Below are positions 1-7,273 of a stretch of 15,498 nucleotides of DNA, piece after piece. Location of the stretch: positions 1-15,498 of the forward strand of contig DASZMZ010000022.1 of the NCBI GenBank assembly GCA_035551455.1. Reading direction: 5' to 3'. This DNA is from Sulfopaludibacter sp035551455 (GTDB lineage: Bacteria > Acidobacteriota > Terriglobia > Bryobacterales > Bryobacteraceae). The notes under the pieces were generated by a model. That model saw only the letters and a list, made by a program, of their open reading frames with translations, searched no databases and was not told the DNA's origin. Position 1 is the stretch's first letter, and the number at the start of each line of letters is the position of its first letter. Both the position numbers and the translations under genes were made by a program.

Positions 1-1
1 G

Positions 2-25
2 GGCGGCATCGTGATGATCAACTGA
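2..25 (+). CDS. 3' end of an upstream gene (partial)
   Basis: The frame entering the window reads Gly-Gly-Ile-Val-Met-Ile-Asn and stops at TGA 23-25, one base before the ATG of the next gene. That tight junction suggests a coupled upstream gene cut off by the window edge. A short Gly/Ile/Asn ending would fit the beta-prism tail of a VgrG-type spike, which is a usual neighbour of DUF6931-like and PAAR genes. Seven residues cannot prove it; this is inference from context. Confidence 0.35.
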   Translation, partial: GGIVMIN

Positions 26-26
26 C

Positions 27-596
27 ATGGGCACCGTAATGCAACCCAATTCGAAAGCAGCCGCCATCTGCTCGGTGGCCGAACTCAGCGAAGAGGCTCT
101 GGTCCTGCTTCTGCCGGATATGCAGCCGCCGGAGTTCATCCGGGTTCTGGTGGAGAAGAATCTTTTCCCGGACGCCGTGCGATTCCTGGCGCATGCGTTG
201 CCGAAACGGGAGGGCGTCTGGTGGGGCTGGGTATGCGCGCGCCGCGTGGCTGGAGAGGCGCCGGCTCCCAAGATCAAGGCGTCGCTGGAAGCTACCGAGA
301 AGTGGATCGCGCAGCCCACCGATGAGAACCGGCGAGCGGCTTATTCCGCGGCCGAAGAAGCTCCCTTCAGCACGCCTGCCGGGTGCGCCGGCCTAGCCGC
401 ATTTTTCAGCGGCGCCAGTCTGGCTCCTCCCGATTTGCCGCCGGTGCCGCCGGGCGAATTTCTTTTCGCCAAGGCCGTGTCCGGCGCGGTGATTTTCGCC
501 GCCGTCTCCAAAGAGCCGGAGAAGGCGCCGGAAAAATTCAAGCAGTTTATTTCGCAGGGAGTCGATGTGACCACCCGCATCAAGCTCTGGACGTAG
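27..596 (+). CDS. DUF6931-like protein of a type VI secretion-type locus
   Basis: This is a soluble 189-residue protein with no signal peptide or membrane segment. I recognise the core around residues 46-75, with a PDAVRFLAHALPKRE stretch followed by VWWGWVCARR, as typical of the DUF6931 family. That family is of unknown biochemical role and is, as I recall, found beside VgrG/PAAR genes. The C-terminal third contains a Pro-rich linker (about residues 132-143) and ends in a short helical segment. The start at 27 follows the previous stop by one base; ATG 39 is an alternative, and neither has a clear ribosome-binding site. The PAAR gene begins nine bases downstream, so the two are almost certainly co-transcribed. 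A chaperone or adaptor role for the spike or its effector is possible but inferred. Confidence is high for the gene and moderate for the family. Confidence 0.75.
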   Translation: MGTVMQPNSKAAAICSVAELSEEALVLLLPDMQPPEFIRVLVEKNLFPDAVRFLAHALPKREGVWWGWVCARRVAGEAPAPKIKASLEATEKWIAQPTDENRRAAYSAAEEAPFSTPAGCAGLAAFFSGASLAPPDLPPVPPGEFLFAKAVSGAVIFAAVSKEPEKAPEKFKQFISQGVDVTTRIKLWT

Positions 597-600
597 GGGA
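595..600 (+). promoter_or_regulatory. Ribosome-binding site of the PAAR gene
   Basis: AGGGGA lies five bases before the ATG at 606 and overlaps the stop codon of the preceding gene. It fixes the PAAR start and suggests translational linkage of the pair. Confidence 0.7.
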
Positions 601-605
601 ATCAT

Positions 606-902
606 ATGGGGATGCCAGCCGCACGAGTCGGCGACATGCACGTCTGTCCGATGCTCACCGTCCTGGTGCCGCACGTGGGCGGTCCGGTTCTTCCACCGGG
701 GGCGATTACGGTTCTGATTGGCGGCATGCCGGCGGCCCGGTCTACCGATATGGCCACCTGCGTCGGTCCGCCCGATGTGATCGCCATGGGGTCGCCCACC
801 GTCATCACCATGAAGATGCTGCAGGCGCGCATTCTCGAGGATCCAACGGCGCACGGCGGGATGATCGTGATGGGCTGTTTTACGGTATTGGTCGGACCAT
901 AG
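606..902 (+). CDS. PAAR-domain spike-tip protein
   Basis: This 98-residue single-domain PAAR protein caps the VgrG spike of type VI secretion systems or related contractile injection machines, and may carry an effector to the tip. The family pattern is complete. MPAARVGD is at residues 3-10 and a second GMPAARSTD is at 40-48, followed by GPPD, a GSPTV turn, an HGG at 83-85 and a GCFTVLVG ending. His12, Cys52, His83 and Cys91 occupy the positions expected for the zinc site that stabilises the cone tip. No toxin extension follows the PAAR domain, so any effector must be encoded separately. The gene follows the DUF6931-like gene closely and is the last of this cluster; the next gene looks unrelated. 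The start is supported by an AGGGGA site. The identification is firm; which secretion machine it serves is not visible here. Confidence 0.92.
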   Translation: MGMPAARVGDMHVCPMLTVLVPHVGGPVLPPGAITVLIGGMPAARSTDMATCVGPPDVIAMGSPTVITMKMLQARILEDPTAHGGMIVMGCFTVLVGP

Positions 903-941
903 CTTCGGCCCTTCTGGCGAGGCATCGCCGGCCCCGGGCGC

Positions 942-947
942 TACAAT
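942..947 (+). promoter_or_regulatory. Possible -10 element before the phosphoesterase gene
   Basis: TACAAT stands in an otherwise very GC-rich 57-base gap, 12 bases before the ATG at 960. No convincing -35 is present. An AGGA at 948-951 could serve as ribosome-binding site. If real, the transcript would begin only a few bases before the start codon. Confidence 0.4.
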
Positions 948-959
948 AGGACGAATCCC

Positions 960-3425
960 ATGAAACTAGCTCTCCGTCCCATAATGCGTCTCCTTCTCCC
1001 GGTGGCGACCGTTGCGCTGGGCACGCTGCTGATTTCAGCGCCGGAACCGCGCGAACAGGTGGGTCCGCTGCCCGGCGGCGGCTTCCTGCTCAACAGCTTC
1101 TGGAAACTCGACCCGGTGGGCAAGCAGGTGCCTCTGGACACGCTGCCGATGGCTTCGGCGCTATCCCCCGATGGCAAGTATTTGCTGGTGCTCAACGGCG
1201 GATATCGTCCGCCTTCGGTGAGCGTGATCGATGCCGCGGCGGGCACGGTGGTCAGTAATACCAGGGTGCCGGACGGCTGGCTGGGACTGGCTTTCGCGCC
1301 GAAGACCAATCGAGTTTACGTGGGCGGCGGATCGCAGGCGTCGGTCTTCGAGTTCACGCTGGATGGCGGCAAATTGACGCCCGGCCGGACCTTCGAAATC
1401 GCACCCAAAGCCACTCGCGCGCAACATGATTTCATCGGCGACGTGGCCTTCTCGCCGGACGGCCGCATGCTGTACGCCGCGGAGTTGTACAACAACTCGA
1501 TTGCCGTGGTGAATCCGCAATCGGGCATGGTGATCTCTCACATCAAGACGGGACGTCGACCCTATCGGATCCTGTTCCATCCCGATGGCAAGAGCTTCTT
1601 CGTGAGTCATTGGGCCGACGGCTCGGTGGGGGTGTACGACACGGCTTCGGGAGCGCAGACCACGAAGGTGCCGATCGGCGCCCATCCGACGGATCTGTTG
1701 TGGCGGCCCGGGGCCAGCGATGGCGCGCCCGGCGAAGCGCAGTGGACCGCGCGCCTGTTCGTGGCGGCCGCCCACACCAACAATGTCTACACCGTCGGCG
1801 TGAGCGAAGCGAACAGCCTCTCGGTGGTGGAGACGATCAATCTTTCGATGACGGCCCGGCAGCCGGCCGGCATGACGCCCTCGGCGCTGGCGCTCTCGCC
1901 GGACGGCAAACGCATGTTCGTGGCCTGCTCCGACGCCAACGTTGCCGGAGTGGTGGACGTCTCCACTTCGCGCAGTCGCGTGGAAGGCTTCATTCCCACG
2001 GGCTGGTATCCCACGGGCGTTCGTGTGCTTCCCTCTGGCACCCTGGTGGTGCTGAACAGCCGGGGACTGCGCTCGTATCCGAATACGCACGGTCCGAATC
2101 CCCTGAAAAAGGGCGAGCCGCTGCACGAAGGCCTGCGGCAGGACGAGTACGTGGGGCAGATGCAGACCGGCACCGCTTCGTGGATCGCGCCCTTCACCAT
2201 CGATCAGCTCGAAGCTTGGACCTATAAGGCGCGCGCCAACTCGCCGTATACCGACGAAAAGCTGGAGGAGCCTTCCCCGCTCCCCGCCATTCAGCACGTG
2301 CTCTACGTGGTCCGCGAGAATCGCACGTACGACCAGGTGCTGGGCGATCTGAAGGGAGGCAACGGCGATCCGAGCCTGGTGCTGTTCGGCGAAAACATCA
2401 CGCCGAACCTTCACAAACTGGCGCGCGAGTTCGTGCTGCTGGACAACTTCTACGTGAATGCCGACGTCAGCGCGGACGGCCACAACTGGTCGACCGCCGC
2501 CATCGCTCCGGACTACGTGGTGAAGATGTGGCCCAACAACTACGCCAAGCGGCGCACGACTTACGATTTCGAAGAGCAGGATATTCTTTCCGTGCCTCCG
2601 GCCGGCTATCTGTGGTCCGGCGCCGCGCAGGCCGGTAAGACGATTCGCAATTACGGGTACATGTCGGGCAACGACCCCAAGAATCCTCCGCCCGGCAGCG
2701 AACAGATTCGCGACGTCCGCGACCCGGTGCTGGCTAAGGTGACCAATCGCTACTATCGCGGCTTCGACCTGGAATATCCCGACGTGGAGCGCGCCAAAAC
2801 GTTCATTGCCGACCTGAAGGATTTTGAGCAGAAAGGCGCCATGCCGCAGCTCATGGTGATGCGCCTGGGCAACGACCATACTTACGGCGCGGCGGCCGGC
2901 AAAACGTCGCCGCTTTCCCTGGCGGCCGACAACGATTATGCTCTCGGCATGATTGTGGAAGCGGTTTCGAAGTCGAAATTCTGGGGCAGCACGCTCATCT
3001 GCGTGCTCGAAGACGACGCGCAAAACGGGGCCGACCATGTGGATTCGCATCGCTCGCCGGCGTTCCTGATCTCGTCCTACGTTCACCGTCACATGGTGGA
3101 CGGCACGATGTACAACACCACGTCCATGCTGCGGACCATCGAGTTCGTACTGGGCTTGCAGCCGATGACGCAGTTTGACGCGGCGGCGCGTCCCATGACG
3201 GCATCGTTCCAGAAGACTCCCGATCTTACGGCATACACGGCGGAGAAGCCCCGAGTTTCGCTCACGGACAAAAATCCCGCCAATACTCCGGCGGCCAAGG
3301 AAATGGCCGATATGAAATTTGACGAGGCCGATGAGAACGACGACGATAAGATGAATGACGTTTTGTGGCGGGCCATTCGGAAGACAACGCCCCCACCTCC
3401 CGTACGCAGCTATTTCGGGAAATAG
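960..3425 (+). CDS. Exported beta-propeller / alkaline-phosphatase-like phosphoesterase
   Basis: This 821-residue two-domain protein matches the type annotated as bifunctional YncE family / alkaline phosphatase family protein. Residues 1-27 form a signal peptide (basic start, hydrophobic LLLPVATVALGTLLIS), so it acts in the periplasm or outside. Residues about 40-380 carry repeated propeller motifs such as LSPDGKYLLV, FSPDGRMLYAA and LSPDGKRMFVA. Residues about 445-735 form a phosphoesterase domain. It opens with ENRTYDQVLGD (453-463), has DVSADGHNW (502-510) and NDH (638-640), and ends with the metal-site-like EDDAQNGADHVDSH (684-697). The acidic tail ENDDDK is probably disordered. The substrate is unknown; phospholipase C-like or phosphatase activity on extracellular substrates is an inference from the family. 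The GH57 gene follows after 42 bases, perhaps in one transcript. Family confidence is high, substrate confidence none. Confidence 0.88.
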   Translation: MKLALRPIMRLLLPVATVALGTLLISAPEPREQVGPLPGGGFLLNSFWKLDPVGKQVPLDTLPMASALSPDGKYLLVLNGGYRPPSVSVIDAAAGTVVSNTRVPDGWLGLAFAPKTNRVYVGGGSQASVFEFTLDGGKLTPGRTFEIAPKATRAQHDFIGDVAFSPDGRMLYAAELYNNSIAVVNPQSGMVISHIKTGRRPYRILFHPDGKSFFVSHWADGSVGVYDTASGAQTTKVPIGAHPTDLLWRPGASDGAPGEAQWTARLFVAAAHTNNVYTVGVSEANSLSVVETINLSMTARQPAGMTPSALALSPDGKRMFVACSDANVAGVVDVSTSRSRVEGFIPTGWYPTGVRVLPSGTLVVLNSRGLRSYPNTHGPNPLKKGEPLHEGLRQDEYVGQMQTGTASWIAPFTIDQLEAWTYKARANSPYTDEKLEEPSPLPAIQHVLYVVRENRTYDQVLGDLKGGNGDPSLVLFGENITPNLHKLAREFVLLDNFYVNADVSADGHNWSTAAIAPDYVVKMWPNNYAKRRTTYDFEEQDILSVPPAGYLWSGAAQAGKTIRNYGYMSGNDPKNPPPGSEQIRDVRDPVLAKVTNRYYRGFDLEYPDVERAKTFIADLKDFEQKGAMPQLMVMRLGNDHTYGAAAGKTSPLSLAADNDYALGMIVEAVSKSKFWGSTLICVLEDDAQNGADHVDSHRSPAFLISSYVHRHMVDGTMYNTTSMLRTIEFVLGLQPMTQFDAAARPMTASFQKTPDLTAYTAEKPRVSLTDKNPANTPAAKEMADMKFDEADENDDDKMNDVLWRAIRKTTPPPPVRSYFGK

Positions 3426-3430
3426 CAAAA

Positions 3431-3451
3431 GGCAGACCGGGTCGTCTGGCC
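3431..3451 (+). other. Small stem-loop between the phosphoesterase and GH57 genes
   Basis: CAGAC (3433-3437) pairs with GTCTG (3444-3448) around a six-base loop, with an outer GG/CC and one bulged G. There is no T tract, so it is not a classical terminator. It could be an RNA processing or stability element between the two genes, or chance. Confidence 0.3.
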
Positions 3452-3467
3452 GCGCGAAGAAAACCTG

Positions 3468-5597
3468 ATGCCCCAAATTCGATTGTGCTTTCTATGGCAC
3501 ATGCACCAGCCGTTCTACAAAGACCTGGTCTCCGGCGAGTACAAACTGCCGTGGACGCGCATGCACGCCCTGAAGGACTACTACGGCATGGTCCACCTGC
3601 TGGAAGAGTTTCCGCAGATCCGGCAGACCTTCAACCTGGTGCCCTCGATGATGTCGCAGGTGGAGGAGTATGCCTGCGGTCAGGCCGCGGATCCCTTCCT
3701 GCAGTTGGCGCTGAAACCGGCCGAGAGTCTGAGCGACGCCGAAAAGACCTTCCTGCTGCGCCATTCCTTTTACTCCGACCCGCAGCGCATGATTTACCGG
3801 TACCCGCGCTACGGAGAGTTGTTCGACGCATCGCGGGCACAAAAGAATCTGGCCTCGCGCAGCATGTTCGGGGCGCAGGAATTTCGCGACCTGCAGATGT
3901 GGTCGCAACTGGCCTGGTTCGACGAAGACCTTCAGGCGCAGGATCCTGAGATCCGCGACTGGATTCAACGGGGCCGCAATTTCACCGTGGCGGACCAGCA
4001 TCGCATGGGCGAAAAGCAGCGCGAGATTGTCAGCATGGTGCTGCCCGAGTACAAGAAGCTGGCGCTCACCGGGCAGATCGAGATTTCGACCACGCCGTAC
4101 TACCATCCCATTCTGCCGCTGGTCTGCGATTCCAACATTGCGTCGGTGTCGCACCCGGGCGTTCCCCTGCCCCCGCGTTTTCGATATCCGCAGGATGCCC
4201 GGCGGCAGTTGGCGCTCTCGCGCGAATACTGCACGACGCATTTTGGCGTGGCACCGGTGGGTCTGTGGCCGTCGGAAGGCTCGGTGTCGGACGAGGTGTT
4301 CGCACTGGCGGCGGAGTTGGGCTACGAGTGGGCCGCTACCGATAGCGGCGTGCTCAACCGGACGCTCTCTCGTCCGGTGTCCGTGGACGGCCTGTACCGG
4401 CCGTACCAGTGGCGGCAGAACGATCGCAGCCTGGGAGTGATTTTCCGCGACCACTTTTTGAGCGACCTGATCGGTTTCGTCTATTCGAAAATGGACGCGG
4501 TCGCGGCGGCCGAAGATTTTCTGCGGCGCATCCGCGATAACTGCTCCGGCATTCTCCATTCGGGTCGCGACGCCACCGTGCCCGTGATTCTGGACGGTGA
4601 AAATGCCTGGGAGTATTACGAAGGCAACGGCCGCCGCTTCCTGCGGGAACTGTACCGGCGGATCACGGACGACCCCGGCATGCAGGCCGTCACGGTGAAT
4701 GAGGCGCTGCGGCTTTCGGCGCCGGAACCCATCGATCACATTTTTCCGGGCTCCTGGATCAACTCGAACTTCGACGTGTGGATTGGCGCCGAGGAAGATA
4801 ATCAGGCGTGGACTCAGTTGCTGCGCGCTCGCCAGACGTTCGACTCCGCGGCCACCGTCAGCGACCAACAGAGGCGCATGGCGTACGAGGAATTGCTGAT
4901 CGCCGAGGGCAGCGACTGGTGCTGGTGGTACGGGCCGGAGCACGATTCGGCCAATCGCGAGGAGTTCGACCAGCTTTACCGCAGTCACCTGGCGAATGTC
5001 TATCGCTTCCTGGGGCTGATGCCGCCGGAGGAACTGTCGCGTCCCATCTTGCGCATGTCGCTGCCGGACGTGCGGATTGAACCATCGGGTCCCATCAAGC
5101 CGGTGATCGATGGCGAAGTGACGTCGTATTTCGAATGGATCGGCGCCGGTATTTATCGCGTGGATGAACGCAGCGGCTCCATGCACGGGAAGAAATTTCT
5201 GGTGAAGGAAGTGCAGTTCGGGAGCGATGGGGTGAGTCTGTTTTTGCGCGTGGATTTTCATCCCGGATACGAAGCCGATCTGCCGGGCATGGAGGCGAGG
5301 CTCACAGCCCAACCGTTCGACGAATGGCAGAGCAGCCACGTGGTGATCGGCTTTTCGCCCGGGTCGGCGCATTTAGTGGATGCGAAGATGGTGGCGGCAT
5401 CGCAGGATACCGCGGTGGAGTGCGCCTTCGCGCGTGTTTTGGAGGTGCGGCTGGCGCTGGCCGCCTTGGGAGTCAAGCCGGGCCACGGCCTGCGTTTTCA
5501 GTTTTCGTTGTGGCAGAGCGGGTTGCCGATGGACGCGGTGCCGCAGCAGGGCTGGCTGGAAATGCGCAGCACGGATCCTGGCGAATTGGCTGGGTAA
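3468..5597 (+). CDS. Glycoside hydrolase family 57 protein (alpha-amylase/alpha-glucanotransferase type)
   Basis: This is a 709-residue cytoplasmic-looking GH57 enzyme, without signal peptide, acting on alpha-glucans or related alpha-linked sugars by a retaining mechanism. The family motifs appear in order: WHMHQPFY at residues 10-17, TTPYYHPILPL at 208-218, GLWPSEG with Glu270 as probable nucleophile, and ILDGEN with Asp376 as probable acid/base. The catalytic barrel and the helical part after it occupy roughly residues 1-540. Residues about 560-700 form a beta-rich extra domain I cannot name. The start at 3468 places the first catalytic motif at its usual N-terminal position, though the ribosome-binding site is weak. 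The protein resembles the alpha-amylase/alpha-mannosidase-like branch more than short maltogenic forms. Glycogen or intracellular polymer turnover is a reasonable inference; the exact specificity cannot be read from the sequence. Confidence 0.9.
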   Translation: MPQIRLCFLWHMHQPFYKDLVSGEYKLPWTRMHALKDYYGMVHLLEEFPQIRQTFNLVPSMMSQVEEYACGQAADPFLQLALKPAESLSDAEKTFLLRHSFYSDPQRMIYRYPRYGELFDASRAQKNLASRSMFGAQEFRDLQMWSQLAWFDEDLQAQDPEIRDWIQRGRNFTVADQHRMGEKQREIVSMVLPEYKKLALTGQIEISTTPYYHPILPLVCDSNIASVSHPGVPLPPRFRYPQDARRQLALSREYCTTHFGVAPVGLWPSEGSVSDEVFALAAELGYEWAATDSGVLNRTLSRPVSVDGLYRPYQWRQNDRSLGVIFRDHFLSDLIGFVYSKMDAVAAAEDFLRRIRDNCSGILHSGRDATVPVILDGENAWEYYEGNGRRFLRELYRRITDDPGMQAVTVNEALRLSAPEPIDHIFPGSWINSNFDVWIGAEEDNQAWTQLLRARQTFDSAATVSDQQRRMAYEELLIAEGSDWCWWYGPEHDSANREEFDQLYRSHLANVYRFLGLMPPEELSRPILRMSLPDVRIEPSGPIKPVIDGEVTSYFEWIGAGIYRVDERSGSMHGKKFLVKEVQFGSDGVSLFLRVDFHPGYEADLPGMEARLTAQPFDEWQSSHVVIGFSPGSAHLVDAKMVAASQDTAVECAFARVLEVRLALAALGVKPGHGLRFQFSLWQSGLPMDAVPQQGWLEMRSTDPGELAG

Positions 5598-5601
5598 GTC
5601 G

Positions 5602-5610
5602 TGTTAAACT
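5602..5610 (+). promoter_or_regulatory. Possible extended -10 before the CPTC small-protein gene
   Basis: TGTTAAACT combines an extended TGn with a -10-like TAAACT, ten bases before the ATG at 5621. There is no clear -35. A closely similar GTAAACT stands before the mqnD-like gene. The implied leader would be only a few bases long. Confidence 0.35.
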
Positions 5611-5620
5611 GATTAGAGTT

Positions 5621-5830
5621 ATGGCAATTCCGAATGTAAAGCGGTTCCGGCCCTACTGCCCGACCTGCAACGATAATTTCACGCTGATGGCCGTCCTGCC
5701 GCAGGGCGCCAGTGTCGATTCGTACCTGGCGGACGCTGTATCCCGGCACGATCACAAAGCCTTCCAGGACGCCAAAGTGCTCCACTTTAAGGTCCGCGTC
5801 GGCCAACAGAAACAGAAGAAGGCGAAGTAG
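5621..5830 (+). CDS. Small CPTC-motif protein of unknown function
   Basis: The product is 69 residues and basic at both ends (MAIPNVKRFRPYCPTC at the start, QQKQKKAK at the end). The single Cys-Pro-Thr-Cys knuckle at residues 13-16 could bind zinc as half of a site, perhaps through dimerisation or with the histidines of SRHDHK further on. I cannot name a family. The open frame extends upstream into the GH57 gene, but the ATG at 5621 is the only sensible start: it lies just after the GH57 stop and after a promoter-like TGTTAAACT. A GTTAGAGTT-type leader gives no real Shine-Dalgarno. The Lys-rich tail suggests nucleic-acid or ribosome contact, which is only a guess. The gene is followed by a repeat and a strong terminator, so it closes its transcription unit. 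Confidence 0.7.
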   Translation: MAIPNVKRFRPYCPTCNDNFTLMAVLPQGASVDSYLADAVSRHDHKAFQDAKVLHFKVRVGQQKQKKAK

Positions 5831-5877
5831 TTTTCAGTTTCAGCTGTCAGTTTTCAGCTGTCAGTTTTCAGCTTCAG
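5831..5877. repeat. 14-nt tandem repeat directly after a stop codon
   Basis: Two perfect copies of CAGCTGTCAGTTTT lie at 5841-5854 and 5855-5868. They are preceded by a degenerate TTTTCAGTTT and followed by a partial CAGCTTCAG. Each unit contains the palindrome CAGCTG. The array lies entirely in the gap between convergent genes and runs straight into the terminator hairpin. As I recall, similar TTTTCAGCTGTCAG arrays recur between genes in various bacterial genomes; the function is unknown. Confidence 0.85.
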
Positions 5878-5922
5878 AGCGGAGCCAGCCCCGGGTACCC
5901 GGCGCTGGCTCCGTTCTGTTTT
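5875..5922 (+). terminator. Strong intrinsic terminator between convergent genes
   Basis: CAGAGC plus GGAGCCAGC (5875-5889) pairs with GCTGGCTCC plus GTTCTG (5904-5918). That is 15 pairs with one G-U. Inside, after a C/C mismatch, lies the palindrome CCGGGTACCCGG (5891-5902). TTTT at 5919-5922 follows on the plus strand. It sits 45 bases after the CPTC gene stop and should end the plus-strand transcript. The minus strand has no T tract after the stem, but the hairpin may also hinder transcription from the HEAT gene side. Confidence 0.85.
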
Positions 5923-5951
5923 ATGCTGGCTCCGGCCTGCACTGACGTCCG

Positions 5952-7223
5952 TTAGAGTCTTGCTTGCAGATTGCGGACCGCGGTCAGGGCGGCTTGCGCC
6001 ACGGCGGGGTCAGGATCGTTGGTGAGTTTCTGGAGCGGGGCGACGCTGCCGGCGTCTCCGCTTCGGGCTAAGACTCCGGCCAAGCCGATCTTTTCCGCCT
6101 TCGTGCCGGTTTCCAAGGGCGCGTAGAGTAATTCGCGCACTCTGGCATCGCGCGCCAGTTCCACCAGGAATGGGAACGCCTCGCCGTTGTACGCCGCGGA
6201 ATTGAGATTGTTGATCAGAAATTGCAGCGGGCTGAACTCGCTCAACTCGGTCTTCCCGTCCATCACCAGAGCGAAGGCCAGGGACAGGCGGGGCTGAGGC
6301 TTCCCCTCATCCTGCCATGCCTTATCGAGCATCGAAACGTCGGCGGGATTTTTCAGGCGGGCGAAGCCTTCGGCGGCGGCGGCGCGCAGGCGGTCATCCT
6401 TGTCGTTGAGGTATTGGGAGTAGGTGCCGCGGCTCTTCTCGGTGGGCAGCATTGCCATGGAAGTGAGTGCGGCCCGGCGCACCTTGGCGTCCTTGGAATG
6501 CGTCAACACGTCGGCGAGCGCGGGCACGGCTTCCTTGTTTCGCAGCAGACCGGTGGTTTCGATGGCTGCGATTTGAACTCTCGGGTCCAGATCGTGGAGC
6601 AGAAAGCTGATGCCGGGACCGGCCGACTCGTCGCGAATCTTCTGTAAGGCGATCAGCGATTCGTAGATGAGTTCGGAATTCTTGGAATGGGTGGCGTCCA
6701 GCAGATCGGGCACTGCGGCCTTGCCGCGCAGAATTCCCACCGCACGAGCGGCTCCGGCGCGAGCATCCATGCTGGCTCCCGACCGGACCAGTTTGCCAAG
6801 CGCGGCGATCGCGTCGGCACGCGGAGTAATGTATGCCTCGATTACCTGATCGTTGGTATCGGTGAATTTTCCCTTGAGGCTGGTGCCCACTTTACGCAGC
6901 GGCGCGGTGAGGCCGGTCTTGACGTACCCGGGCAGGTAGAAATTGACGATGCCGTCGGTGGCCAGCATCTGCACTTCGGGGTCGTTATCCTGCGTCGCGA
7001 GAATGAGGGGATCGAGACTCCGCGGCGGTCCGATTTCGGTGATCTGTTTGACGGCTTCGGCGCGCACGTCGCGATCCGGATTCTTCAGGAACTCCTGAAG
7101 CCGCGGCAGTGCGCTGGACCCGGCCTTACCGATTTCACGAACATCTTTGGGGCGCACGGCCTGCTGTCCCGCCAGTATTGCCACCGTCAAAACGGCAAGA
7201 AGTGACGCTCGACTCATACCCAT
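5952..7223 (-). CDS. Exported HEAT-repeat protein
   Basis: This 423-residue protein is built almost wholly of HEAT/PBS-lyase-like helical repeats. Examples are DRDVRAEAVKQI near the start, DPEVQMLATDGI, DPRVQIAAIETTGLL, AKVRRAALTSMAML, DDRLRAAAAEGFARL and a final DPAVAQAALTAVRNL. Residues 1-20 look like a signal peptide (RASLLAVLTVAILAGQQ), so it probably acts as a protein-binding scaffold in the periplasm. No catalytic motif is seen and the partner is unknown. Two ATGs are possible, 7223 and 7217; neither has a clear ribosome-binding site, and the choice changes only two residues. The gene follows the mqnD-like gene by 50 bases on the same strand and could share its transcript, although no functional link is evident. 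Confidence 0.85.
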   Translation of the reverse strand: MGMSRASLLAVLTVAILAGQQAVRPKDVREIGKAGSSALPRLQEFLKNPDRDVRAEAVKQITEIGPPRSLDPLILATQDNDPEVQMLATDGIVNFYLPGYVKTGLTAPLRKVGTSLKGKFTDTNDQVIEAYITPRADAIAALGKLVRSGASMDARAGAARAVGILRGKAAVPDLLDATHSKNSELIYESLIALQKIRDESAGPGISFLLHDLDPRVQIAAIETTGLLRNKEAVPALADVLTHSKDAKVRRAALTSMAMLPTEKSRGTYSQYLNDKDDRLRAAAAEGFARLKNPADVSMLDKAWQDEGKPQPRLSLAFALVMDGKTELSEFSPLQFLINNLNSAAYNGEAFPFLVELARDARVRELLYAPLETGTKAEKIGLAGVLARSGDAGSVAPLQKLTNDPDPAVAQAALTAVRNLQARL

Positions 7224-7273
7224 ACTATTACTCTAACGCCGGGGAGAGCCGGAAAGACTGCGCGCAACAGGGC

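Noticed and set aside
916..929. GGCGA/TCGCC hairpin after the PAAR gene as a terminator
   Set aside because: Only five pairs and no T run, so support is too weak.
1161..3476. Very long minus-strand open frame (771 codons) opposite the phosphoesterase gene
   Set aside because: It is rich in His, Arg and Val with no domain, as expected for the antisense of a GC-rich gene; the plus strand carries clear propeller and phosphatase motifs.
3492..5372. Long minus-strand open frame opposite the GH57 gene
   Set aside because: The composition is typical of antisense frames, and all GH57 motifs are on the plus strand.
5841..5877. CRISPR array
   Set aside because: The units are 14 nt, directly adjacent and without spacers, so this is a plain tandem repeat.
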